Source: Viscum album | Taxonomy: Eukaryota; Streptophyta; Magnoliopsida; Santalales; Viscaceae | Direction: 5' to 3' | Assembly (NCBI GenBank): GCA_963277665.1 | Contig: OY728137.1 | Span: 1,172,384,670 to 1,172,448,669 of the forward strand | DNA: 64,000 bases | In this document: positions 1 to 13,722 of the stretch, in pieces | Layout of the letters: each line of letters opens with the position of its first letter | Numbering within the stretch: position 1 is the stretch's first letter | Notes under the pieces: generated by a model | Database searches by the model: none | Told to the model about the DNA's origin: nothing | The model's input: the letters and a program-made list of their open reading frames with translations, nothing else | Made by a program: the position numbers and the translations under genes

Positions 1-2640
1 CTATGGTACTCTGAATGAAATCTTGAGGTGTGAAAATGATTTGTTCTTTGGGACAATATAACCATAAATTGAGAAACATTATGAAAAATATAAGTATTGT
101 ATATTACATAATAAAAATAATTAACTAAAATTTTATGAGAGAAGCCACAAATCAAAGACATGAGGGTTCACGTATCATAAAAATTAACAATTAAATATGA
201 CGATCAAAGTGAAATTAATTTTAAAAATAATCTTGTGAATCATTTTAATCCAAATCATACTAATATCAAGTACCATTTATTATTGGAGAATGTTGGTCTT
301 TGTGAGTTTCATTTTATAATAAGTTTTAATGAAGGGTCAGGCAGTATATATCTTGACTAATCTCTTATGGAAGGGTGCATTCCAACACTTGAGAGTACTA
401 ATAATATTTATTTCTCCCCCAAAAATATTGTGATTTCACTACTATATTTTTCCCTCTTTTATTTATTTTTTTTCTTTTCATAGAGGGGGTAATAGTATGG
501 TATTTTTTCATAATTTGGGAGAGACTCTAAATTATTATATGTAAAAAATAAGGAGTTTAAAATAAATTTATTCCAATAAGGGGAGACAAATGAGGTTTTT
601 TAAATATAACGTTGAGATTTCGGATCCATTTATGATATGAAAGATGGAAAAATTATCATGAATTGAATACACGAGGATCTTAGAAGAAGAAAATCAATAA
701 TTGGTCAATTACTATTTTTCTATTCATAAATGGTTTAATTATACTAAAAATACATATTATCCAATGATGTTGTGTTTATATAAATCTCCCACATTTGGAT
801 ATTTTTAAGAGTATTTTCTTCATATGTATCATTATTGATTTTTTTATTATTGTTCTATGTTTTATTTATTTAAAAAACACTCGTGTCTGATTTGGGGGAT
901 TATTGGAGTGGAGTTGGCATTAAATGAATGAGTACTTCTTAGGAATGAAAATTTTATTCCATAATTTATTGTTTATTTCATTGTAATTGCTAAATAATAA
1001 GGAGATATATAAATATAGGATAATTATTTCATAATTCACACTGGTTATATCAAAATGGATTTACCAGGAATTATTGGTTCATTCTAAAATGTTCTAAGTT
1101 GTAAAATAAAATTGCACTAATTTTGGGGATAATATATTGTAAATTTTAATTTAACTACAACATTTTTTTAAATGATTTATAAAAAACAAAGGGTTTAATA
1201 TTTTATTCATGATTAGTATATTTATCCTATATTAATTTTATTAATGATGTGGGTTTTTTTCTTAGTTAATAACAAATTGAATTTTAACATAGATTGGATC
1301 CATAATTTTTTAATCTACGTTTGACCATCATATTACATCATAAAAACATTTCAACATGTCGTGGTTTTTACTAGGTCCTTAAAATGTTTAGATTTACATA
1401 TAAAATTAAGAAAAAGCATTGTATTTTTAATCAAAAGCTTTTATCATCATTTATAGATATTTTTGATTGGGTTTTTGGGAAAACCCAATGGTTTGAAATT
1501 GATCCAATTGTAGAGGAACTTGAGGAGAACACTGAAATTTTTACCGACTTGTTAAATCTCATTTAGGTTTGCCTTATAATTAGTGTTTTAGACAATATTC
1601 TTGCACTTTTCCTTTTTTTATTGAAGATAAAATTAGTATAGGGACATTGGGATTATAATCATTTGATACTAAGGATTAAACACTCGATAAGTAAATTGTG
1701 TGAAACCAGAAAAGTCACTTCTATAATGTGGGTTTATTATATATATTTATATATATATATATTAACCAAGACATTGTATTTTTCTTCAACTCTATGCTCA
1801 AAATAGTATATGAATATTATATTTGGAGAGTGTGCCTTTTTGGTGGCCATTGATTCACACCCCTATCATTGGTTAAGGATCAATCATTTGAGCCTCCCAT
1901 GTGCCGTAACACTACCTATCTCTTCTCCCACCGTGAATCACTCATGAAGTATTTGTTCAATAAACTATTATAAACTCATACTATATGAAGATTTTCCCCC
2001 CTTTCATGTCAGTATTTCACCACATTTGAACATCTAATACATTAGGCACTCTAACCGGTGACATGTGTCAATAAATGCGTAGTCCTATATGACCATCATT
2101 ACAATTCAATAAATTTGATACCTCCTCATGCAAGCATCAACCTTTCTTGCACCATGTTTTCCAAGCCGCAATTTACATGTTAAGAAATCAAGAATGCTAG
2201 GATAAATTAGAGAAGAGTTGAGGATTGGACCCTCAATTATGAATATTTCAACCTAACTTTGTTAATTGGATTCATTTTCAATAATAATAATAATAACTAA
2301 AATGATAACAATATTAATTAATATTATATTATTAATAATCCCATAATATCCCTCTACAACATAATACATACAAATATAATTATTTTTATAGAAATAATAA
2401 TAATAATACACTCCATAAATTAATAATATATCAATTCACAATTCCAATTAATAATTATATAATAACACTTAACACATATCACTTCCACATTAAATACAAA
2501 ATACACAATAATATTAGAAATGTAATTCATAAATTATAATTTTTGTAAAAAAATATTTTCCTTCTATTATTATGTATACAAATAATAAAAAGTATTGGTA
2601 TATTTAATAACACCTTGAAAATATCAAGAGAACTTTGTGA
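1..2640. other. AT-rich flank, no gene recognised
   Basis: I see no gene here. The stretch is strongly AT-rich with long A and T runs and an imperfect TA microsatellite near 1738-1762. A 60-codon frame at 1384-1566 has no recognisable domain and is of a length expected by chance. It lies outside the left end of the oldest recognisable element (Gypsy-C, 7121) and may be still older, decayed repeat DNA. Confidence 0.6.
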
Positions 2641-3990
2641 TTGGGATTTTCCAAAATATGTATTTCATAGCTAGTGATGGTGATATCCTATAGAAGTGCT
2701 CCATTATTTTTTGTTATCATATGTGTTGTCTCATGGTTTTCTCTTTATCACGATATGGTTTTCACATTGTTAAACGTTATCATTGGTTCCATACTAGATG
2801 TTGGATTATGTCTCCTTTTATGATTATTTTCGATGTTTTTATTAATTTATCTTGTTTTTATTAATTTATCTTGTTTTGGGTTTCCTTTTTTCCTATACTC
2901 ACTCTGTTTTGGGATTTGTGAGCAATTGTTCCAGAATCTCATATTTGAGAGAATTGTCTTCTCTCCACCACCTCTCTTTCTACCTAACCAATAATTATAT
3001 ACTTACATATAGTATCATCCTATAGAGTTCTATGTATCATTTTTTTTGATTGGTGGAGGGAATCAAGTGTCTCGACTACTTCAGCTTTGAGATTTTCTCT
3101 CGGCAGATTTATTATTCATGTTGATGTTCATTAGATGATCTACAGAGCCTCTAACTCAATATTTATACTTGTACCACTATATAATACCCCATAATTTTAT
3201 GTTATATTGGTGTTCAAGGTGTTTATATGTTGTGAAGGTGGATTTGGTGATAGATCCAAAGAAATCAACTCACATTGCTTCTTTATCTTTATCATGATCA
3301 TTTTCTTGGGGTCTTGCTGGTGTTTTTCCTTCTTCACATATTATTCATTGGTGGATTTATTTTTAGTAAAGTCAAATCATGGTGGTTTCATATATATGTT
3401 TTATTTTTTATTTAAATGGTCCTCTAGATTTCGAATAATGTTTACACATTTTTCTGTTATTGTTCGGTGATGGTTTTTTGGTATGTTTTGGTGTGGTCAA
3501 GGATGGTTCTTCTTACAGCTTTGGGATCGATGAAGGAGGTGGTGAAATGTTTTTTGTGATTATGATGATTTAAAATTATGAAACCTCAAATTAATTATGT
3601 ATAAAAAATAACCAATTCATCTCCTAGGGATCAAAACCATGTTTCCCCACTCATGATAGCTCGATTTTGGTGGATCAATTACTTTCTTGAAGGTGACAAC
3701 AGTGTGTGATTATCGATAGGATGCAGTTTTATGGTGAGGGATTTCATTTTTATAGTTGTGTAGAGCTCATTCTTATGGATGATTATAATGGTGTATTGTT
3801 GTCAATGTTAGTGGCTTTAGAGGTGGAATTAGTGATTAGTTTGGTCCAGGACTCGAGGCATGATATGTCATCCTCAGGCCCTAAGGATGAATTTGGATTT
3901 TTGTTTCAGTTTTTTTGTATCTAGTTTTTGAATTTTTTTTATATATGGTTATTGTTTTTTAGGTTCCCACTAAACATTTTTATTGAAAAA
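2640..3990 (+). other. Less AT-rich stretch with T-rich end; possible remnant of a non-LTR element
   Basis: This stretch has fewer long A/T runs than its surroundings. It contains frames of 87 and 72 codons at 3207-3470 and 3706-3924 without recognisable domains. It ends in a T-rich tract (about 3900-3990) running into a short A run, which resembles the 3' ends of plant LINEs. A tandem duplication of about 19 bases lies near 2838-2875. The LINE reading is a weak inference from base composition only; unrelated decayed DNA is as likely. Confidence 0.2.
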
Positions 3991-6900
3991 AATTATTTAA
4001 CTGGATAGATAATATTGAAGTGAAGTTTAGGTTAGTTTTTTAAAAAATCACAATCATCATGAATAGTATTAAGGCATTCACAAGATCAGGAGTTTATTAC
4101 AACCCCAAGAACCACACTACATAGTTTTTATAAATGTCTTTGAGACCCAATTCATTATCATTAATTTCCTATATATTTTAAAATTAAAAAAAATTTATTT
4201 AAAAATAACATAATCATAATAAATAATTGAAATAATTAAATGTTGATTATTATAGGGAGTGATAAGTATATGATAATTATGTGATAGATTTAATATATTG
4301 TATCAATGAAATATTTATAGGGTTATATAAGTATTTTATAATACCTGACAATTATAGGAAACAAAGGAAATAATATTTTTATTAATATCAGTTTATTTGT
4401 ATTACAATAGTGATAAAAGTGTATCATAATATATGATATTGTTTTTTTTATTATTATTTTTTTTTCATTTCCAAAATGATTAGATATTTTTTAATATGTT
4501 AATAAATTATAATATAAGAACTTAAATCCTTTATATTTATTTTTAAGAATTTATATATTAATTAAGAAATTATGAATTGTTCGTAATCACTTACTAAATA
4601 TCAAAAAAATATTTAATAAAATATTTTTTCATATTAAGTGTTCATATTATAATGATTTGATTTAAATTGTATCACATTTTTTATTTTAATATAATGAATT
4701 AATATTAAAATTATAAAATGATTTATAAAGTGTTTATAGATTATAAAATAAGGGAAAATATAAATTGTGTGTGTTGATTTTATTAAACAATGAAAAAATA
4801 GTATGAAATGCTCATATTAATGCATTGGTTTGAAAATATACCATACCAAAATGATTTTATTGGATGATATAGAAGATTAAATAAATTTAATATATGTGAT
4901 ATCTAAAAACTATATATTGAATAAATTATTAATATAATGTATTTGTGTGTATTTAATATATAAACAATTCAGGTTCTGGAAAATAATATATTTTAGTATA
5001 AGTTATTTATTATGTATATAATGTAAATTTTAATTATTTTTGGTTTTATATTTTTAATATAAATATAATTTACTTATATTTATGTTTTATTGTAACTCTA
5101 TATTATTTTATAATGAATTGAAATTTTTTCAAATTCATGTTTAGTAAAATGTAAATTCTATCACATCCCTATATTGATTACTTATTCATTTATTTATTCA
5201 ATCCCTTATTAATTAGTAATATCCTTCTATGTGTTATTAAATAGAATAGGGAATCAAATTAATAAATTTATAATACACATTTTAATCACAAACTTTAAAT
5301 TCCATGTATATGGTCGTGCTGAGGATAAAACCATATAAACATTTAATCCCAAGTTTTAAACTTCAATTATAAAGTTAGTACACACAATGTGGATAATTAA
5401 AATTTATTTAAAACTATTTGAATTAACATATAATAATGAAATAATGTTGAGAATTGTATTTCAGGGTCCAAAAAATATTATGACCTCAATATCTTTAATG
5501 AATTGCCTTTTGTTGTTGGAATTGAATCAAAAAAAATTCAGGGACACTTTTTATCTCTAATTACTAAAATCCAATTTTATATAATAAATTGTATTAATTA
5601 ATTTAGAACCAAGGTGATTTGAAACCATATTAATCATATAGAACATAAAATCATTTACTGTTTAACAATAAATTCGGGAAATCTAAATTTTACATTAAAA
5701 AACTTTTCATTTAATAATTAATTTTAATTATTAATGAATGAAACATTTTATAAATGAATGAATTCATTAATGACCTCAAAAAACCCATCATAAAATATAT
5801 AATAAATTAATCATTCAATATCCCTTCATTAGAAAGTAATAGCATAAAATTTTACCCCTCCATATTATTATAAAAATACATAGATATATTCCTAATAAAA
5901 ATAGAAGTCTCCTAATCAAATTTTTTCTAATTCGTGATAGTTATATTGAATCCCATATAAATCCCCAAAAAATTATCTTTAGTTGGTGATAATTATTTAT
6001 CTAGGTAATTTCATGATCCATTGATAGAAAATTTTGATCAACCTTAAATTGTTTCGTGACATAATTCCATGCAATCATTCATTTGTCACCTTATATCATT
6101 CATTGATACTCCAATAACCATTTTTTAATATTCAATTCATTTAGAAGGATTCCAATTACATATATCCACATTTCTATTCAACACGTTGTAATTACAAATA
6201 ACCTTATCATATTCAAAACACATACTCTACTATTCACCCTTAAAAAATTATTAGGTTTTAGTTTCTATTTATAATTTCTCTGTCGAAATCTCTTTATACC
6301 ATGTCTTGTATACTATTGGGTAACCCAAACCAATTGTTTTCCCTTATACACTTGGTAAAATATGATGATCACAAGAAACATCACTATATCATTTTTACCT
6401 TATGGATTCTTTTTTAAATTTTATAAAAACACATATTTATTATTGTTCATTAATCTGTGATTTTCTAAATCCAAAAAATAGAATTAATTTTGATAAAATA
6501 TAAATATTAAAAAAATATAAATTTTTTTTAATATAAATATAATAAATTTATCATACTAGAAAAAAAAATTTAATAATATCCATTATAATATAAATAATTA
6601 AAGGATAAATATATCTAAAAATGGGAAAATGTAATGCTTCCTGAAATGTTATACCTATCAAATACCCTAAATAGAAACTCATTTGTATCCAAAATAATTA
6701 ATATAAATGTCATTATAAATATAATTATTAATATAAAATATATTAATATAATAACTAAAAATTAAAAAAAACATTGATGAGAGTAAATTTTCATGATTCA
6801 CATGAAATCATACGTTCAATTTGTCGCTTTTCAAACTACAAACCCACCAAGTATTTTACATTCCTTTAAATTTACAACATAAACTTATTTTTATATAGAT

Positions 6901-7120
6901 ATTTCAATTATTAATTTTATGAATTATTTCATTTTATTTTTACTCTAAATAATACATGGAAACAAAAATCACTCTATTATTTAAAATTTATCTTTTTTAA
7001 TTTAACTCTCCCTTTTCAATGGAATTCATTCATGAAAAAAAATTCCTATCCAATGATGTTTTATTGGTTGGTCACTTCCAAATAACAGTTATAATAGTTA
7101 GAATATGAAAATAGGCTGAG
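3990..7120. other. AT-rich intergenic DNA, nothing recognised
   Basis: About 3.1 kb of extremely AT-rich sequence with no open frame of note, no LTR landmark shared with the neighbouring elements and no RNA gene that I can recognise. It directly flanks the left terminus of Gypsy-C at 7121. Confidence 0.6.
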
Positions 7121-8670
7121 TGTAAATTATCACTAATGAAGTGAACTGAGCATAGTATACACACAAATTACACCATTTTTAAGAATGTTCGATACATATC
7201 ATAATAATACCCACTAGAGGATCATAAAAGTTTAGGGTCTTTGGATACTTGATAAATAATCATCGTATTTCATAAATGAAATTAAAAAACACCCACAAAT
7301 ATCTTCTCACATTTTGAAATTCATAGACATTACCCACTTAAAACCTTCCTTGATAACCTATTAAAACGTAACATAAGAAATGGTGAGCTAAGATGCTCAA
7401 TATAGGTATACATATGAGATATAAATCAATGATCATACGTGAGCATAAGATAAGCATAATGGTATGATAATATTATATTAACTTACAAAATTGAAAACCA
7501 ATCAGTCAAATATTATTTATCATGAATAACATCATAAGGCTTTGTTATAACATAAGACATAAGTCACAAGAGTGTGGAACCATCATAAATATATCATGAT
7601 CCATGTGAAAATATCATAATTATAAGAAATATGTTTTTAGAATACACATAATCATAAAAAACTATTTCTTTAGTCATGGATCACTTATGAGACTATCAGA
7701 ATGCAATGGCTTCACTACCAATTCCATCACTTAGTCAAGGTTTACACCACATGAATAACATATTGGAAAAAGTCCCATAAATATTTGTGTCCACTCCCCA
7801 TTCCATCCTATATTACCTTGTGAGATATGAATATTTACCCAATGCATTGGATCGATATATAATTTTCATCCCACCCATCACAAAATAAAAACCATATATA
7901 TCTGTTCCATAAGATCATAAAACATTCATCAATTCCTCATATAAAAACCTATTGAAATGAAATATGGTTTATATACATTATATCATTTTATCATAGAATA
8001 ACACAATGAAAATAAATTAGTTTCAAAAAACATTCCTTAAATAATAATAATAAATCCATAAAATTAATGTTGATGGTATCTTAAATCATATATCATGTGA
8101 ATAATAAAAATATTAAAGGATGTAGAAATAGTTGGAAATAGATTTACAAGAGAATTTGGGAATTTCTTTGAAAATTGGTATAACTCACTTTTTTGGTACC
8201 TTTAAATCTAAAAAAGACCAAAATATAAGGAAAATTACTTTCTTTGAATATAAACATTGAAACTTTTAAAGGATGATTCAAATCAAACAGTAGTCCTAGC
8301 TATGGAAAAAATATATTTGTGAGGTAAATGTTCAATCAACGATTCCTTTCAAACTTTTTCTAAAAATTCATAAACAACCAAATCAAAAAACATTAAAAAT
8401 TATTATTAAATAATCAAAATTAAAATAAAATATTTTTGAAAATTACATAAAAAAATAATTTAAGCATTAAAAATATCATTCCTGAAAACATTTTAATGAA
8501 TGTGGATATGGAAGAAAATCGATATCTACAAAATAATAAATAAGGTCAATTTTTCTTAAAAAGAATTTATAGACAATTTTTTCAGCACTAAAATAATTTA
8601 TAATATTTATTTTTTAATTAAAATCAAAATATTCTATAGATTGTAATACACTCAACCCTGAGTTAGCTTA
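7121..8670 (-). repeat. Gypsy-C 3' LTR, first part (split by Gypsy-A)
   Basis: The segment follows the Gypsy-B LTR in order: TGTAAA terminus at 7121; a block at 7376-7400 like the one at 17408-17435; a block at 7750-7880 like 17690-17825, including the shared ACCCATCACA; a block near 8095-8115 like 18035-18050; one near 8495-8515 like 18390-18405; and finally 8645-8670, which resembles 18456-18485. Similarity is patchy and the copy is much more decayed than the Gypsy-B LTRs. The match stops where Gypsy-A begins with TGTTACAACC. Confidence 0.65.
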
Positions 8671-11655
8671 TGTTACAACCAATTTATACTTTTTTCTATA
8701 GCTTTCACAAGATTTTGTTTTACGACCATTTAATGGATCACCTATTTAAAAACTAAATTTGGTAAATTTTATTTTTCAAATTAAACATCATTTTTGAATA
8801 TTTAATGTCAAAGTTATGTTAGGTTGCAATTTTTTATTTTTCTGAGAAGTTTTATTTTTTCATGAATACTGAAATATACTACATTATAGTTTAAAAAACT
8901 ACCATTTCATTTAAATAATTATGATAATTAAATTTGAATTTAAAAGTAAAAATAGATAATTTTTACATATATTAATAAAATTAAGGATATTGAAGTTAAT
9001 TTTATATTGAAATGGTATATAAATACTTATTCCACTTTTTAATTATCTTTTTACTCGTCTTCTAGACATGTCTGTGAGATTAACATTAAAAATAATTTTT
9101 CCATTTTTTTAGAATAGAGTTTTGAAAAATGTATATACATGGTAGTTATTATTATGATATTTAGTGTCTAATAATATTAACTTAGTTTTTTGACATTATT
9201 AATAGTAATTTAGGTGAATTATTTCTTACCACGGTTATGGGTAAATCAAATCATTAAAAATAAAATTAATATTATAAATATTATAAAATTACCCTAAGAT
9301 GTTCCATAATTTCATTGGATTAGTGGTTTTCAAAAAAATATTCTTGGGATGAAATTATGACATTTTTAAACTAATTCGGTGAGAATTTGACATTTATTAT
9401 GTTTTATTTAAAGATAAGTTAATAACTACATACTCATTTTGTTAATAGTCATTCCATTTTTAGTATTGGGTTATAAAAAAGATAAATTTGAATATAAATA
9501 TTCATTTGGAATATAAAATGTCTATATATTCCATGTTAGATTATTTAAATTTTTAAATGATAAAATGATTTACTTAAATTGTGGCACAATAATGATTTAA
9601 CAATTATTTAAATAATTTAAGAATCAAATAAATTTTATTAAAAATATTAAAATAAATATAATTTTACAAAATTAATGTCCTTCTATTGTTTCATTGATTA
9701 TATTGACATGTTATTAATGTTTTAGGGGTCTTGGTTCTAATTTATCTTTTTTTATAAGACAAAATAAATAATAGTGTCAAAATTGTCGTTACATAAATTT
9801 TAAAATAAATAATATTTTATTAAATTATATAAATTATCTAAAATTTTAATGAAATTTTAACTGATTGGGAAAAGACTCAATGATTCTCAAATGACTCATT
9901 TTCTAATTATTTGTCATTTTATTGTAATAATATTAACCCAAACTACATATATTTCTTGATTTCATGGTAAGAGTTAAAGGGGCTAAATAATGATTAAAAC
10001 AAAACGTTAATAATTTAAAACATATTAAAAACATGTCCAAAAGTTATTGGGTAAATTGTATTCTTACCTTATCACCTTATGTTCGAATTGGAGTTGTTTG
10101 ATAGTCACTTTTCTAGTAAAACAATTTATATATTATTTAAAGTCAAATATAGTTACAAAATTTTACTCTCTTGTATTTAATATATTTTATGTGTCCACAT
10201 TTGGAGACAGTGAAGTTATAAATGAATATAAATATCAATTTTGAGAATACTGAAATTAATTTATTTATTAAATTTCATTTAATTTTTTTAATTATATAGT
10301 TACATGAAATGCTTCATCAATTTTGAACCAATATTTATTTACGTAACTAGAAAAATAAAATAATTGTTTTAATAATGTTAATTTTGATATTTTTGGGATG
10401 ATTTAATGATTCTAAAAAAAATTAGATATATAAGATATATTAGAGATGTTTGAAATTATTTGATTTTAGTTTACTCTTTCTTTGATGCAATTATTATCAA
10501 ATTAAATGAATATTATTTAATTTAAAATAATGATATTTTATTGAATTAATATATTATTAAATTATTTTGAAATAAAAAATTTTAAAATAATCAAAGATGT
10601 GATAATATATGGTCAAAAATGTATTCCCGAATTAGTTTATATATGATTTTTAAGTTTTTGGCTCTAGAATATTTGTATTATATTTTAATATTTTTAGGGT
10701 TTTCAAAAGTTTCAATCACTTCAATTATAAAAGGGAACATCCTCCCTCATTTAATCACACCATTTTTATCCTTATATATCAACCAAACCCTAAACTTTTC
10801 TTTTACCAACTTCATTATCCATGTTGTAGATGACCTATTCTTTAAAAATTCCATCTTTTTATCCCTTGAGAATATATCTAAAAAAAGTCCATCAAAGAAG
10901 ATGTAATTGTTTTACCAACTCATTTAAATTCATTTCTTCTTCTACTTCCTATTTATGTGTTTTATACTTACTGAAGTAATAAATATAATATAATATATAT
11001 GTTGATGCATTATTATGATTATGGGGTAATCATATTCTTCCATTTATCTATCCCATGAAAAAAATCATCATCCATGTGTATGTAAGACTTACCATCTCCA
11101 CATCATGGTTTAATGTTTTTTCTCATTACAAATTTATTTAGATGGGTATAATTAAGGATAAAACATATATTAATAATAAATTGGACATTATATTTATTTT
11201 TGGTAACTAATATACCATCCAATTTCCAACTGTATTACCAATAATGGAATGACATCATTGCTTGTGCGTATGTACGACCTACCATCTCGAAGACACGATG
11301 TGATTTATTTTCGATGTTAGCCATTCAAGAATGATTATAAAAATGTATATAATGGGTAAATGTAATATCTATGAACATAATATCATTATGTATATAAATC
11401 AAATATAACATATTCATATGAAATATGACATACATGAAAAAACATTCCTAGTAAAATGAAGCAGTTAACACCTAAAACAAGGGTATCAACAAAATATTAT
11501 TAAAAAATTGATATTAGAAGATCATATATGATATCATAAATATGGAAATGGTTCCTGTATAATTTAGTAACATTTTTTAAACCATTACATAGTAGTTTAA
11601 TGAATTTTCATATAATGTAAAGTATAATGCAAGGGTTATTTCAAAATCTCATTAT
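8671..11655 (+). repeat. Gypsy-A 5' LTR, first part (interrupted by copia)
   Basis: This aligns along its length with 53647-56748 of the 3' LTR. Shared landmarks are the TGTTACA start, an ACCATTTAATGG block (8731 against 53804), AACATCATTTTTGAAT (8785 against 53858), the block around 10700 against 55785, the CG-rich motif at 11080-11300 against 56160-56395, and the final AATCTCATTAT at 11645-11655 against 56738-56748. It is heavily diverged with many small indels. Short frames at 10047-10244 and 10619-10906 are not preserved in the sister LTR and are not genes. Confidence 0.8.
11080..11300 (+). promoter_or_regulatory. Duplicated CG-rich LTR motif (Gypsy-A 5' LTR)
   Basis: Two copies of a roughly 35-40 bp CG-rich motif lie about 180 bp apart (11075-11110 and 11262-11300). 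Each has a core resembling GTGCGTAYGTACGRC followed by TACCATCTCC. Both copies recur in the sister LTR at 56160-56205 and 56350-56392, and inverted in both Gypsy-B LTRs. A cis-regulatory or structural role is inferred only from this conservation in an otherwise AT-rich, decaying LTR. Confidence 0.45.
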
Positions 11656-11835
11656 TGTTGGACTCGCCTATTTTGATAATCTCAAATCAAGTTTCATTTT
11701 CCATTTATGTTATAATCATGTTACTATTATAGAATAATCATGTTTCATTAATATTTATAGTATCTATCCAGTGATACATATGTATATTTAATATCACTGT
11801 TCTATTGTTTAATCTTACAGTGAAAAATTTATCAA

Positions 11836-12305
11836 AGTAAAGGTCGTCGATAGAAAGGTCACCGATAGAAAGGTCACCGATAGAAAGTTCACGGATAGAA
11901 AGGTCACTGATAGAAATGTCACTGATGAAGGTCATCGATGGAAGGTCAACGATTAATGGCTATCAATGAAAGGTCACTAATGAAGGTCACCTATGAAAGG
12001 TTGTCGATGCACGGTCGCTAATGAAAGGCCACTGATGAAAGGCCATCAATGAAAGGTCACCAATGAAAGGTCACTGATGAAAGGTCATCGTTGAAAGGTC
12101 ACCGGTGAAGGGTCACTGATGAAAGGTCACTAATGAAAGGTCACCACTGAAAGGTCACTGATTAAAGTTCATCGATGAAAGTTCACTGATGAAGTACACT
12201 GATAGAAGGTCACTGATAGAAGGTCACCGATAAAGGTTACCATTGAAGGTTATTGATGAAGGCTACCGATATAGTCTACCATTGAAGCCTACTATTGAGA
12301 AGGAT
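11836..12305 (+). repeat. Short tandem array in copia 5' LTR
   Basis: About 30 degenerate direct repeats of 14-15 bp, with consensus near GAAAGGTCACTGAT, lie upstream of the TATA box. Individual units differ mainly at the CAC/CAT and GAT/AAT positions. The array recurs at 48534-48955 in the 3' LTR with a different order of variants. Its position upstream of the promoter suggests an enhancer-like or spacer role, which is inference. Confidence 0.9.
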
Positions 12306-12506
12306 ACCTCTACCAGTCTAACACCTCTTCTACTCCATACATTTCCAAATTCTTAATATTATTCAAACTGTCATATTTTGAAAATTTTATTCTTATGACA
12401 TTAATTAATTCTAATTTTAGACATATCAGGAGACCATATCTGGGGACAATACAAGTTACGAGGAGGACCGCACATGGTTTAATTATTCCAATTGTCATAC
12501 CTCAAA

Positions 12507-12514
12507 TATAAAAT
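12507..12514 (+). promoter_or_regulatory. TATA box of copia 5' LTR
   Basis: TATAAAAT lies in the block CCTCAAATATAAAATGGAAG. The same block occurs in the 3' LTR as CCTCAAATATAAAAGAGAAG. Position in the middle of the LTR, downstream of the tandem array, fits the U3 promoter. Confidence 0.6.
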
Positions 12515-13575
12515 GGAAGACCAAGGAATAAAATAAGAGGTGGAAAGATATAGGAATGCATAATAAATAGCTTACTCACTAGATCAAAGAGAACAAGGAA
12601 GAACCATCGAGCACTTACACTGTGAACCCAAGAGCCTCAAGAAGATCATTCTGGGAGACCAAATTCAAGAATGTCTTCTGTGCTTCATCAACTCTTTTTC
12701 AAATCAAGAATAAGAATGACTTAGTACTTCGAAGCTTAAACCTGGAGTTACGACACTCTTCTTTGAGTACAACTTCCAGGGAAATACTCGAACAGCAATT
12801 TCTTCACTCCAAGGAGTCAAGAGATTACCTGAAAACACATAGAGATTTCTAAACTCAATTTTATAATATTATCTCTATTGTGTTATTTTATTTTTACATT
12901 TTTGTGAAGTGGGTGTGTCTGTCAGTTATAGACACTGTCTCTTATTCTTGAACTGGAGGATACTAAAAATCTGCACATAAAAATTCACTTACACCTTGTT
13001 TCCCACATGTAACTATGGAAGAGACCATGTGTGGTCTGTATTGTCTGTTTTTTCCATGAAGAACTATGGTATAGGGTGTGATCCCCAGATAGTTTGTTAA
13101 AAATATTGTAAAGCCTGATATAGGTTTTGTATCAAGTTTATTATTTATATAAACTACTTGGTGGTAGGTGATCACCAAGTGGAGAGGATTATGTCTCAGC
13201 CTGATAATGAACCTCTTTTTAAACTCTGTCGGTGTACTATATTTAGTAATACTCTATTTTTCTATATTTCACTATGCATATTTTTAACAAACCGAAAAAT
13301 ATTTTAACAATGACTATGATAGTTAGTTCTGGTTAGTTTGTGTATGTGTTTAATTAGTAAACCTATTTCAATACTTTAAGAAGTGTTTTACACTGATTCA
13401 ACTGAGTACTAATCACCCTTTGAGAATCCTATTAACCAACTTAACATTTATAACTCTACTACAATAATTAACTGGGCCATTTCAAAATTGGGTGATCTTT
13501 ATTATAATGTTTTTAATAGAAATTTTTAGTAATAACTCAATTCAACCCCTCATGAGATTCCACTCCAACCAAAAT

Positions 13576-13584
13576 TTGGTATCA
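13576..13584 (+). promoter_or_regulatory. Copia primer-binding site (initiator tRNA-Met)
   Basis: TTGGTATCA directly follows the 5' LTR. It matches the start of the usual TGGTATCAGAGC complement to plant initiator tRNA-Met; the rest of the site is mutated (AATGAT). Confidence 0.75.
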
Positions 13585-13722
13585 AATGATCTTTTTATTT
13601 ATACAATCTAAACCATTATGAAAGTTTTCAAATTATTTTCAATTGTGATTTTAGTTGTATCTTAAAGATCTTAAAATTTCTGTCATATCTAAATTTTCAG
13701 TTCTTTAAAATTATAATTTACT

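Larger units (their letters stand above)
11656..13575 (+). repeat. Copia 5' LTR
   Basis: It starts TGTTGGACTC and aligns throughout with 48353-50177. It holds a tandem array (11836-12305), a TATA box (12507-12514) and a conserved downstream block (CACTGTGAACCCAAGAGCC at 12619 and again at 49271). It ends immediately before the primer-binding site. Point differences and different repeat numbers separate the two LTRs, so the insertion is not recent. A 76-codon frame at 12622-12852 is cut by a stop after about 39 codons in the sister LTR and is not a gene. Confidence 0.85.

Noticed and set aside
8645..8670. Start of a separate inverted LTR (TGTAATACACTCAACCC)
   Set aside because: It fits better as the continuation of the Gypsy-C LTR, matching 18456-18485 of Gypsy-B.
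11836..12305. Regular short repeats resembling a CRISPR array or an array of AGGTCA hormone-receptor half sites
   Set aside because: The units are contiguous without unique spacers and lie in a plant LTR, so this is not CRISPR. AGGTCA-type nuclear receptors are animal proteins and do not occur in plants.
12622..12852. 76-codon frame in the copia 5' LTR
   Set aside because: The same region in the 3' LTR meets a stop after about 39 codons, and no domain is present.
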